Shown: one piece after another, positions 1 to 11,100 of the stretch
How the letters are laid out: the number at the start of each line of letters is the position of its first letter
How positions within the stretch are numbered: position 1 is the stretch's first letter
Assembly: GCA_920105805.1 (NCBI GenBank)
Contig: CAKKTI010000228.1
Location: 12,573 to 34,334, forward strand
Source: Condylostoma magnum
Lineage: Eukaryota; Ciliophora; Heterotrichea; Heterotrichida; Condylostomatidae
DNA: 21,762 bases
Reading direction: 5' to 3'
Notes under the pieces: generated by a model
The model's input: only the letters and a program-made list of their open reading frames with translations
The model's database searches: none
What the model was told of the DNA's origin: nothing
Program-made: the position numbers and the translations under genes

Positions 1-1911
1 CCATATTTACTAGCTAAGCTAAACTTGGGTGTGCTGGAAATTTGAAATTTGTTGCCACTTGTCCAAAAGTTGTCCCATGGTACTGTTAACCTCATTGTTA
101 GTTTTGACGAGATGTTAGAGGTCTTTTACGTCGATGTTGCCTATAATGTCATTTTGAGTTATGAAGCTGTCTAATTGCCTTACACGAGACTTCAATTCTG
201 CATTTTCTGCAAAAAGGATATCATGGTCACTTTTGTACCTTTCGTATTGATCAGTTTATTTTTGGAATTTCTCCTCTTCTTCTCTTACTTTTTCACTTAC
301 TTTTTCCAATTCGTCGTTTAGCTCGTGAGTTTCAGATTTTAAGTGCATTATTTCTTTAGTTTTATCTTCTAGCTCCTCATTGCGCTTTTTGTAAGTGTCC
401 TCTAATTGTCTAACCTCATCTATAAGTTTAGAGTACTCAAACTACTTTTGTCGTAGTTGATCTAGTTGGTATTGATTTTCCTTATTTGAATCCGCAATTC
501 CTTTTAGGGCTTTTGTCAGCTCTTTATTATCAGCTTCCTTTAGAGCTCTTACTAATCTTTACTCCTGTCTGCCTTTTTCCTCTTCCATTTCTTTCTCAAG
601 TTGCTCGATTTTAGTTGCAAGTTGACGTTTCTCTACAGTAAGTTGAGAACATCCTCTATCAAGCATGTCCTTACTATATTCTAAAGCTAGGGATTGATTA
701 GTTAAGCTGTCTTTTTCTAATTCTAGTTCTACTATTCTCCGACGTTTTATAGCGATTTATTCTTCTAGAGATTAAAGAGTTGTGTTGTTTCTTATTTGAT
801 CTTCTATCTTTTCTAATTCTCCATTTAGCATATTTATAACACCCATTTTTTCGTGTTAAATTTCTTAGGTCTGATTTTCAACAATTTGCAACTTATACTA
901 AGTTTGCTCTATCTATGCACAAAGCTTTTTAAACTTTAATTCAAGTTCGTCGTATAAAGCTCTGTTTAGTTGTTGTTCTTTAGTTGCTTAGTCTTCATTT
1001 CTTAAGCCTTCTTCTCTTTATTGTTAAATAGTCTGAAGTGTTCTACGATATTTTTCCAATTCTACATCATAAAATTCAGTTCACTTTTTATATTTAGTTT
1101 CTACTTCTGATTTTTCTTATTGGGCACTGTCTAGGTTAATCTACATCGCGTTGTATTTAGTCATTATATTTGAGTTTTCTTCTTCAAGTGATTTGATTCT
1201 TAAATGCATGTCTTACTGCATTTTAGTGTATTTTTGCTTTAAGGCCCATATGTTTTCACTAAGTGGCCCAGTATCAATTCCTTCTAATTTAAAAATGCTA
1301 GTTTAATCCTGCTCTTTTTCCTTAAGCAGTTTAGATTCTAGCTCTAAAAAGTAGATTTACTGCTGTAGATTATGTATATAGTCATCCTCAATAAGAGTAT
1401 TAGGATTAGCAGTTGGGCCAGTATGAGTTTTGGCCATTTATCTGGTTTGCTAAAATTGATTAGTATTGGCAAACTGAGGATTATACTAACTTTACGCAAA
1501 TTATCCTTATTAAGTTTATCCAAATTAACTTTATTAAGTTTATCCAAATTAGCTTTATTATGTTTATCCAAATTAGCTTTATTAAGTTTATCCAAATTAG
1601 CTTTAGTGAGTTTATCCAAATTAGCCTGGCTGAGATTGCCTATACTGAGCTTGATGGGCTTAACCTGTCTGACCGTATTAAGATTAATTTAAATTGGAAG
1701 GATTATATGGCTGTTGATGATATGATTAGCCTTGAATTCCTATCTATCCTGGTTATTAATGAGAAATTTGACCGCCAGTGTACTAAAATTGGCCGCTTTA
1801 ACCAGGAGCATTGACTTTATATGTTTAAGCAAAATAGTCTGTACCAAATCCCTGAGTCTAGCCTAGACTTTAAGAGGCATCCGGACGTTGCATTTTGTTA
1901 TATCTATCCAT
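1..1911 (-). CDS. Coiled-coil protein with Gln-rich octapeptide-repeat N-terminus (3' end beyond window)
   Basis: A single frame runs from an ATG at 1911 down to position 1 without interruption when TAA/TAG are Gln and TGA is Trp (one internal TGA, at 1081-1083). About 637 residues are visible and no stop is reached, so the C-terminus lies outside. Residues 1 to about 160 are low complexity, rich in Gln, Gly, Ser and Tyr, starting MDRYNKMQRPDASQ. They contain five tandem octapeptides of the type GQTQQSQF at about residues 95-138. A short linker (MAKTHTGPTANPN) follows. From about residue 170 onward the chain is almost entirely charged heptad-rich coiled coil, beginning DDYIHNLQQQIYFLELE. No catalytic motif is seen. 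A cytoskeletal or basal-body scaffold is a guess from composition only; I do not recognise the family. The start is chosen because 1911 is the first ATG of the Gln-rich block and the sequence beyond it turns AT-rich. Confidence 0.85.
1498..1641 (-). repeat. 24-bp tandem repeat coding for GQTQQSQF
   Basis: Five full 24-bp units (1498-1521, 1522-1545, 1546-1569, 1570-1593, 1594-1617) and a sixth degenerate unit to about 1641 lie inside the coiled-coil gene. On the coding strand the commonest unit is GGA-TAA-ACT-TAA-TAA plus AGC-TAA-TTT. Every Gln is therefore TAA, giving four reassigned stop codons in eight codons. Units differ from each other at one to four bases. The length is a multiple of three, so gain or loss of units keeps the frame. 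Confidence 0.95.
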
Positions 1912-2238
1912 TTAAATAATTAAGAGGAAATTTGAGTATTATAGTGTTAATTAGAAGTGTTGTGCTAGAATGTAATTAAGTTGTATTATGAATGTTATAA
2001 TAGATTAATATGTTTTTGTCTTATAATAGTTTTATATTTAAAGTCTATTGATAATTAGTGAATAGTTAAAGTACTTAATACGTAAAATTAAGTTTATTAT
2101 TATATTTTTATGTAACAATCAAAATATAAGCGAAGATGACAGTCTTTAATATCTAAGTAATTTACTTTAATATAGTATTTGGTTTTGCTATTATAAAATC
2201 AATGAAAAGAATGCTAAGAATACAGTTACTTAATATTT
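1912..2238. other. Intergenic spacer, AT-rich
   Basis: This 327-bp stretch lies between two minus-strand genes: it is downstream of the histone deacetylase stop and upstream of the coiled-coil gene start. It is very AT-rich. I see no motif-bearing frame, no RNA gene and no repeat in it. It must hold the promoter of the coiled-coil gene, but no individual promoter element can be singled out. Confidence 0.6.
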
Positions 2239-3426
2239 TCATTTACTCAAATAAACCCTCTAACTCAAATCCCAACTTTCATTAGCTATTTTTATCGATA
2301 AATCAACAGCTTATCTTCCTAGATCAGTTGGCTCCTACTCAAAACTCTCAATATTATCAAAATCGATTTCTTATCAGGGTCTTCTTTCTTATAATAGCGT
2401 TCTAATAACAGATTAACTGCCCTCTTATAAATTTACGTTGTTATATCCACCTTCAAGAGCACAAACAATCTACCCTCTAATTAAAGCTTACTATGCTAAT
2501 TCCATTAACTTATAAGTCATATATGCGTATATATTTGGAGTGTTACTTAACAGTCCAATAGTATCATTTTACATTGCATCAAACCCAGCAGATATCAAAA
2601 CTAGATCTGGTTTAAATTGCTATGCAATTGGGAAAATTACGTTGTTAAAAGCATATAGATAATCTTAATCTCCTATATCTGAAAACCATTCCTCATGTTC
2701 TGTATTTCATGCTATATTATAACTGAAGGGCCTGTTATCTCCTATTGCTTAAAAGTATCCACTGCTTTTCTCGTGTAAATAAGGGAAAAAATTGCCATTG
2801 TCATATCTGTGAATTGATATAAACATAACCTAATCATCGTCTACAAAGATATCTTGGGTTCCGTTCCCATGGTGTACATCTCAATCCAAAATTAAAATCT
2901 TATTTATTCCTTATTACTATTAAGCTCATTTCGCAGCTACAGCTATATTATTTATATAGCAATAGCCATCAGGTTAATCATAAGAGCTATGATGTCCAGG
3001 AGGCCTTATATTCGCAAAAGCTGATTTAATTTCACCCTCAATTACACTTTAAGCAGCCTGAAGAACTCCTCCACATGATTTAAATATACAAAAGGATGTA
3101 TGAGAATTGTCATACAACTCAAAATTATTAAAGGAATTCAAAGATTGTGTTTTATTTTCTTATTGGTCTCATATTTCTTGTAGATTTATGCATCTTTCAA
3201 CTAATTACTCTGAGTGAACTAATTTAACTATTTCGGGATCGATAGAATCAAAACTTATTTAAGTACATTAATCGATTAAATGGTTTGATATAAGGCTTTC
3301 ATGGATCTTTTAAATTCTTTTAGGAGTTTCAGGAAGTGTTTTATTTGCTAATTACATATTACTGTATTGTTAATGTAGAAGTAGCATCTCATCATATAAA
3401 TATCCTACTTTGTTGTATGTATCCAT
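2239..3426 (-). CDS. Class II-type histone deacetylase, complete single-domain protein
   Basis: The 395-residue product is a Zn-dependent lysine deacetylase (arginase/deacetylase fold) that removes acetyl groups from histone or other protein lysines. Visible hallmarks in order: RPPGHHSS with the catalytic His pair near residue 142, GYCYINNIAVAAKWA, DWDVHHGNGTQD near 181 with zinc-ligand Asp and His, SIHRYDNGNFFPY, FSYNIAWN, GDQDYLYAF, LVLISAGFDA near 277 with the third zinc ligand, and ALEGGYN near 323. The spacing, SAGFDA and the DYLYAF block match class II (HDAC6-like) better than class I. The protein is little more than the catalytic domain, with no long extension. Five Trp codons are TGA, two of them at invariant family positions (2881-2883 and 2707-2709), and the frame ends at TGA 2239-2241. 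Nuclear or cytoplasmic location cannot be told. The start is the only ATG close upstream of the conserved region. Confidence 0.95.
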
Positions 3427-3877
3427 GTTTTATCAGATAATAGATAAATCCAAAATAATACTTTTAGATAGAAAAGGACACATGCTTAAACTAGTTTTTT
3501 ATTCATATTCAAATAATTATTTAATAATATATCATTAATTTCACTTTTGATTAATAAAAGATAGTTTATATGATATTCATTTTAAATTGTTTTGAAACAT
3601 CTAGCTCAAATAAGATTTATTGAGTTATATTATTACTCGATTTAATTGTTTTAAAGAGTACAAAATACTCAGAATATATTTCCTTTACTGAAATTAGATT
3701 ATTATATCCTCAGAATAGTGTTAAGGACATAAGCATTTTGTATAAAGCTAAAATATATATTTGATACACGAATCAATACAAGATAATTTGTGTAGATATA
3801 ATGATAAATAAGTGTATATCTAGAAAGTATTAAATATATTTCATAAATTTATCCTTATATTAATTATTCCAGAAACA
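3427..3877. other. AT-rich divergent intergenic region
   Basis: This 451-bp stretch separates the minus-strand deacetylase from the plus-strand gene that begins near 3878, so it should carry promoters for both. It consists largely of A/T runs and TA-rich words. I found no recognisable coding frame, RNA gene, palindrome of note or repeat. If the downstream gene starts earlier than 3878 through an unseen 5' exon, part of this region could be transcribed. Confidence 0.5.
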
Positions 3878-4941
3878 ATGTTGCTTAAAGAAAATAATAC
3901 AAATCTAAGTTTAAGCGATTTAGCAAAGAATACACATCAATTGTAATATTCAATTAGATTTAAATCTTGAAAACAGTGGAATAAAATCCTTTTATACACT
4001 CCTAAGAAAGTGATTAGCTTCGTTTAGAAAAGTTAATAACTTTTAGCCCTACTGAATAAAAGTAAGCATCAACAGCTTTTCATTCTCTTCTAATAAAAAT
4101 TAATATTCCATCAGACATAGAAAAGCTTAAAGTTTAGAAGAAAATGTTTACTTTTAAGCCGAAAACTAATAGAAATTCCTGAATTCTAAACGAAGAAAAG
4201 AAATAAGCTATAAGAAAAACTATAAAAATTGCATAAAAATCAAAAGTAATGTTGTTAATAACTTGCTAATTTTTATAAGTAGTAGGATTATCTGAATGCA
4301 CATTTTATCCTAAGATTCCAGACAGTATACCACTAAAGAATTGGTAAATGAAATTCAGCTTAAAATAAATAAATTTTTTAACGGAACTTCAATATTGTAT
4401 ATTTGAGCCTAATATTAAATAAAAAGCTAAAAAGATGCAAATTCACTCGCTAAAAAAGAGCCATTAATAATATTAAAAGATAATATAGAGCAATAAATCA
4501 ATAAGGTGTAAAGGAAAATAAAATCCTAAAAAGAAATAGCAGTGCGTCTGCTCATCAAATATCAGAAGAAGGGTATTAAAAAGTAGTGAAAAAGTTACGA
4601 TTTGAACTTAGGAAACAATATTAGTATTTTTCAGCATAGAAGGTTATATTAATCAACTTTTTGTATATGGATTCTTTTATGAGGGATTTAATAATAAAGA
4701 AGTTGAATTAGGAAAAATAATAGTATAGTTCTTAAATCGAAGTAGTAATAACTAAAGTGTTGCGTAAATAGAACAAAATTAATTGATAGTTAGATTTGTT
4801 ATTAAAGCTATTTATTAAAGCATTAATCATGCAAAGATTATAAAAACAGAAAAGGAAAACTGGAAATATTTCAAAGGCTTAGATTAAAATTACATATTAA
4901 AACTATACTTCAAATAAGACAACAATAAACTTTGTATTTGA
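3878..4941 (+). CDS. Probable small spliced gene of unknown function (exon borders unresolved)
   Basis: No single frame explains this stretch, but convincing protein sequence appears in successive plus-strand frames. Examples are MLLKENNTNLSLSDLAKNT from the ATG at 3878; QESDQLRLEKLITFSPTEQK (about 4005) leading to KMFTFKPKTNRNS (about 4140) and SECTFYPKIPDS (about 4290-4320); KELVNEIQLKINKFFNGTS and LAKKEPLIILKDNIEQQ (4335-4545); EEGYQKVVKK (about 4570); then FVYGFFYEGFNNKEVELGK (about 4655) on to KQDNNKLCI and a TGA at 4939-4941. The phase of G residues moves in step with these frames, as expected for exons split by short introns. Candidate GT-AG introns exist, for example a 14-bp one at about 4325-4338, but no set is unique. 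The F-x-P-K motif recurs. I do not recognise the family. The outer limits are approximate, and a frame-shifted pseudogene is the alternative. Confidence 0.5.
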
Positions 4942-5180
4942 ATAAATGAGTAATATCTGTTAAAACAATACATACTTTTAAAATCCTACCCATTGCAAAT
5001 GTACTTTTTATTTAATTAATTCTTATCTATATACTTTCACCATTTAGTCAAACCAATAATTTAAAATATGAGAATTATTGAATTGACACAAACCCAATCC
5101 TATAATTCTTCCCTCAATAACTATTACAAACTAATATGATCAGTTATTTATACTTTTAATTCTAACATTAATAAACTTAG
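4942..5180. other. Intergenic spacer
   Basis: This 239-bp stretch lies between the TGA taken as the end of the small spliced gene and the ATG of the large LNR/beta-helix gene. It loses the G-phase signal of the flanking genes and is pyrimidine- and A-rich. No motif-bearing frame was found. It presumably carries the promoter of the downstream gene. Confidence 0.5.
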
Positions 5181-8100
5181 ATGGCTTTAGTATATTACAC
5201 TCTTCAACTTGCTCTAGGAATAACTTGTCCAAATGACCTATGTCCTTAATAGTCTCAATGCAACTTAGATTGCAACTCTCAGCTTTGTGGATTCAACAAT
5301 GCACTAACAATAGAGTAATCTCCATGCATGGCGGCATGTGAGAATCTCTTCTGTGACATTTCCCAACTAAATAATGGAGTTTGTGATGCGGACTGCAGCT
5401 ATCTAGACTGTGGCTGAGACTGAGGAGACTGTGGATACTGTGCTGAGGGTTGCTTTTAAGAAATGCTTGGTGATGGAAATTGCGACTTAGAATGCAGCAC
5501 CTCATAGTGCTAGTATGACAATGGAGACTGCTAAGTATTGTATCTACAGCAAGGATCAGAAGGTGTCGGAACATAGGAAAATCCAGCGGGAAGTATCACT
5601 AAGGCAATCGAAAACTCAACTGAAGATTAAATAACATTAGTCATTTTAAGTGATGTTATAGAATTAGAACCTAATATGATTACAATCGAGAAATAGATAA
5701 CAATTCAGAGCAATCCTTGCTATACTAATTGTTAAAAAGCTAGAATTTAAACAGTAGAAACAACAACTTAGATAACTTTTAATTCAAATACAATGCTCTA
5801 TAATATTGAGCTGGATGGTAGAGTGTACTTAAAAGAAAACTGCTTTACTGAAACTTGTTAATACTGTCCAATTATTGTATAAGACAGTGCAGGAAATTGA
5901 ATAAATGAACGAGGAGAAGTTATAGATCCTAGCCAGTATTCTGATCCAAATGCTTGTTTATAGTTTTCTTCAAAATCTTTTATAAACTTCCAAGGCAGCA
6001 AATTTTACTTATATTTCTCAGATATCAAAAATTTTCGATAAGAGTTCTATAGCTTAATAACGATGGGTAAAGCATAGTTTATTGCTTATTAAACATTATG
6101 ATAAAATCTAAAGCTGATTATTTATGGTATAACAAATGAAGTATGCAAAGAAACAGGATTTAAATGTGGAAGCTTCAAACTTGTAAAAAGTACAGTTGAA
6201 TATATTGGAAATGGATTTGAATATGATACTACTACAACTTTATAACAAAATTATATAGGCTTAGATAGACTAAAAGAACTACTCGTATCAAACTCATCGT
6301 TTTAATATAACCTGTTCTAATCCCATTCACAAGAATCAAATCATCCCTAAGGGTTAATATTGGTATAATCTACCTAAAAAATACAATTTAAACATAATTT
6401 ATTCTATTTTCATGGTGGATATGTGATATATATTACTTAGAATACTGCCTTGAGTTATGATTACGATGGAAATAGTTTTTATAATCATGAAATGGTCCAT
6501 ATACATATAAAAGACATAAAGATTAAGAACAGCCTTATCACTTCTGGCGCCTTTAATATCAATCTAGCAGTTTAGAATATGAATATAGTAATCGAAGATG
6601 TTAGTTTTACTGAACTAATCTTATAAAGACGAAATTTATTTTCTTATTCTAACACAAACATAGAAGATCCTGGATCAATTGGAGGACTAGTTGATGTTGA
6701 ATTAGATAATGGGACTGTAATCTAAGTTGAAATTCCTAAGAAAACACTAGTTATGAAGAATGTATCAATAGAGAACTTTGATTTAAGACTAGCAACAATT
6801 TTAAAACTTCAGACTTTTATTGAAGGAGATTTATAAAATATTAGTATGAAGTACTTAATTTAACACCCAGAGAATCTAAATAATTATTTTCTAAATTACT
6901 TCATTGAAAGCCCTGATTCATTCATTACAAGAAAGTTATAGTTTTAGATTTCAGGAACCAGCAATCTAATAGTTCTGAACAACTGTATTGATATTTCAAT
7001 AGACAATTTAACAGTAAATAATGTTGATATATAATAGGGTACTGCTGGAATAAATACTCAAGACATAAAAAGCATCAAAATTATTAATTCTAAATTTGAA
7101 GATAATATATCAGCTAGTAGTTCAATAGCAATTTTGAACATAATAAGCATATCTTCGTACATGCTATTAGAGAACACTGAATTCAATTCTAATTCAAACT
7201 TATTAGAAAATTTTGATGGAGGATTTTAATTTACAGGACTATCAGGCAGCCTTATTGAAATAAAACATGTTCAATGAAATTATAATAACTTTCTGCCATA
7301 AAGTCTGATCAAACTAAATGGTCTATTTCAGTTATAAGCATCTAATGTAATAATTGAATAGAATAAAGCTCTTTAAATACTGAATATCAACCAAAAGGAT
7401 TCTTAAATTATATTTGCTGATTCAACCATAAAAAATAATAGTGAATTATCTGAAAATATTGTTATAGCAGGCGATGGATAATCAAAAATTTAGTTTGAAA
7501 AATTAGAAAGCTCTAATAATACCTCAGCTAATTCATCAGCTCTTTTAATCGATTCTCATGTCAAATTGCAGCCCTAATCTTTCATAAAAGATAGTCTTTT
7601 CAATCACAACAATTCTCAAATATCATAGGGAGCAATAGTACTTAAACATGAATCAGGATAACTAGTTTTAGAGAATAATCTATTCGAGTACAATAGCGGA
7701 ATAGATGGAGCTTGTGTATCCCATCTCTCTTTCTCTGAATCAGCCTCAACATTAATAAGAAACTCTAAATTTGAATTCAACGATGGGCAATCTTGCATAC
7801 ATATAGAAGGATTTGAATAGATAAGTTAAATTATAACTGAGTCATGCTTATTTAAAAATAACTTAAGTACAGTAATGGAAGTAAGTAAAGGGAGATGAAA
7901 TGATACAAATTCCATTTTTGAAATAAATGAATCTGAAAATGGAACAATCTACATAAACAATGAATCTATTGTAGATTTATAAGAGACTAATTTACTACAT
8001 AATACTTCAAATCTTGATGCAGGAGGTATATTGGTAAATAACTTATCCAGTCTAATTTGTAATAATTGTAAGTTTATAAGTAACCAATGCAATAATAAAG

Positions 8101-11100
8101 GAGGAGCTATCTTTATTGCCAACGACTCCTTTTTAGAAATCAATTAATCAGAATTCACAAGTAATTAAGCTCTCCAAAAAGGATCTGCTATATTTTTTCA
8201 ATCTTGTAAATAAAAACAGTCAATCATTAAAAATTGCAATTTTAGTTAAAACAATGTTAGTCAAGCAGGGACAATCTTTAGCTTTGAGTCAAGTTTGCTA
8301 TTAGATACAATTCAAATGAACAAAAATGTGTATTAGATTCAAAACGCAGCTATTTCTATACTACTATCAAGTGTTACATTACAAAATAGTGTATTAAGTG
8401 ACTAATAGGGAGGATATATTAAAGCAGGATTACTGTCAAATATGACTTTAATTAATTGTTAGATTATGAATGGAAGCAGTTTCAGCGGAGTAGGCATAGA
8501 TCTATATCAAAATTCAAAACTATGAGCTACTTAAACTACATTTTAAAATCTTTAAGGGATTTTGGGGACATCAATAATAGCTTATCAATAAAGTGAAATT
8601 ATTTTAAATGAATGTACATTTTAGGACAATTTTGCAGAAGATAATATATCAGGAATATATGCTTAAGCTTCAAATCTGGTTATCTAAGGTACAACGTTTT
8701 AAAGATTAGAAAAAGGAGCCATTCTTGCCAGTAATAGTAATCAAGTCTAAATAATAAACTCAAACTTTATAAGCAATACAACCACTTAACAAGGGGCTTC
8801 ACTATTTTGCGAAATTTGTTAAAACATGCAAATCATCGATTCAAATTTTATAAACTAAGAAGCTTTACTAGGAGGAGCTTTGTATATATAAGGGGATATT
8901 AGCTCTTAATTAGAAATTAAAAGTTCTACTTTTGATTAAAACACTGCAGAAACAGGAGGAGCTATTTACATAGACACTGTTAATCTTAGCATCACTGAAA
9001 GTAAGTTTACTTTAAATAAAGCAATAGTTGATCATGGTGGTGCTATTTACCTTTAAAGTATTATATCCTAAATAAGCTTTAGTATATAGTTTAGCGATTT
9101 CGAGGGAAATAGTGCTGTTTTAGATGGAGGCTGCATAAAATGGAATGATATATAGCCCTAAGTATCAGATAACATTACTAAGGAAAATAGCGCTTAATAT
9201 GGTTCTTTTATTGCCTCGTATCCTTACTAATTAGTCATTTAAGATTGAGTTTCAGAAAAAGCTTATTTTTCGTATATTTAGTAAATTGACGATTACCCTA
9301 TAGCTGGAATTGCTTAAAACGTTGTAAGTGGATAGGAATTTTCATATAATCTACGAGTGTTATTACTTGATCATTACAAAGAGCTAGTTACAACTGATTC
9401 ATAATCATCAGTGATACTTTCTCCATAAAATCAAGGCTAGATATCCGGAGTATCTTTTCAAACAGCAATAGAAGGCATTGTTTACTTTGAGAATAAATTT
9501 ACTTTAGTAGATGTTCCAGGCAATACAATGAATGTTGAGTTAAAATCAGATGACATTGAGTACCAAAGCCCTAAGATAAAATCGATAAATAAAGTGATTT
9601 TACAGTGTAATCTACGAAATTGTATAAGTGGAGAGGAATAAGTTGATGATTAATGCATAAAATGTCCTCTAAATTTTTATAGTTTAAATCCTGAATAAAA
9701 ATGTGCTGAATGTCCAGATAATGCAATATGTTATGGAAATTTCACAATGGCTCCTAAAAAAGGATACTGAAGATAGAATATAGATAGTGAGAACTTCTTT
9801 AAATGTCCTAATGCAAATGCTTGCTTAGAGCCTGATTTGAATAATTTTAGCCTTACTGGAAATTGTGAAAAAGGCTATACAGGAAATCTATGCTAAACTT
9901 GTGAGTAAGGATATTCTAGATCTGGTGTAGATTTATGCTATGAATGCTTTAATGATAAAATTATTATTGTTATCACTAGTATAATAGGAGTGGTATTTCT
10001 AGTATTTATTGCTTATATTATACATTCAAATTTACAAGCTGCAATTGTACCTTAATCATTAACATCAATTTATTTAAAAGTCATATCAAACTTCTTTTAA
10101 TTGATGTCTATATGCTTGCAGTATAACTTAAATTGGCCAAAACTTTTTAATACATTATTTTAGATATAAGAAACTACAGGAGATCCCTTGTATAGTTAAG
10201 CTATTATGTCTGCAGAGTGTGTTTTGGGAAAAGATCTTGATATGGACTACATTTTTATAATCACTATAGTCATAAACATAGTACCCTTGATAGGCTCTTT
10301 ATTTGTAATAGTTTTATGAATACTGATTGCTTTTTTTAAGCATAGCTGAATGACGTTAATGCCTAAAATTGTATGCTCAAATGTGATTATTATCTTTTTC
10401 ACACAGCCATCTATTTTAATGCTGTCCTTTGGTATGTTAAATTGTTAAGAATTAGAAAATGGTGAAATGTGGTTGAGAAAACAATTAAGCATAAGATGTT
10501 GGGAAGGTGATCATATGTTTTATACTTTAGTCTTTGCTCTGCCTGGGATTGCGGTTTGGATTATTCTACTACCCTTAGTATATTTATATAAGCTTATTAA
10601 GAATCGTAGAAATCTAAAAGAATTGAAAAATCGAATAAAATATGGATTCTTTTATAGAGGATATTAAAATAAGACTTATTATTGAGAGTTTGTAGTTCTA
10701 TTGAGGAAAATACTACTAATTGGCCTATCAGCTCTAATTACTTAACTACCAAGAGGAGTATAAGCATTAGTAATTTTGATTATATTAATTGTATCTTTAG
10801 GATTATAGATATACTTTAAACCATTTGGAGACAAGTAACTTAATAATATTGAATTGCTTGGGTTAATTGTCTTAACTATTACTATATATTGTGGAATATT
10901 TTTTACACAGGATGATTTTGAAGATGATGTAGAGAAAAGCCTGTTTTCACTCATTATTATCCTTAATTTGATATTTTTAGGGATCTGGCTATATGATTTT
11001 ATTTTTGTACTAACCTTTGCATTATATAATAAATCATAGGCCTTCCAGTAATTTATTAGTAGATTTTCTTGAATCACTGATAGGTTTTTTATAGTAAGTA

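Noticed and set aside
1344-1619. Minus-strand frame with DKLNKANL repeats
   Set aside because: It is in a different phase from the coiled-coil frame and is only the repeat read one base off; it leads into hydrophobic nonsense.
1498-1641. Direct repeats that might be a CRISPR array
   Set aside because: The units are head-to-tail with no spacers, lie inside a coding frame, and the genome is eukaryotic.
1372-1814. Plus-strand open frames with LSKLALLS-like repeats, resembling a leucine-rich-repeat protein
   Set aside because: They are the antisense shadow of the 24-bp repeat. The minus frame continues in phase into a Gln-rich head and a convincing coiled coil, so the minus strand carries the gene.
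5293-5574. Minus-strand open frame rich in His and Ser
   Set aside because: It is the reverse of the LNR-coding region, whose plus frame shows conserved Cys and Asp spacing.
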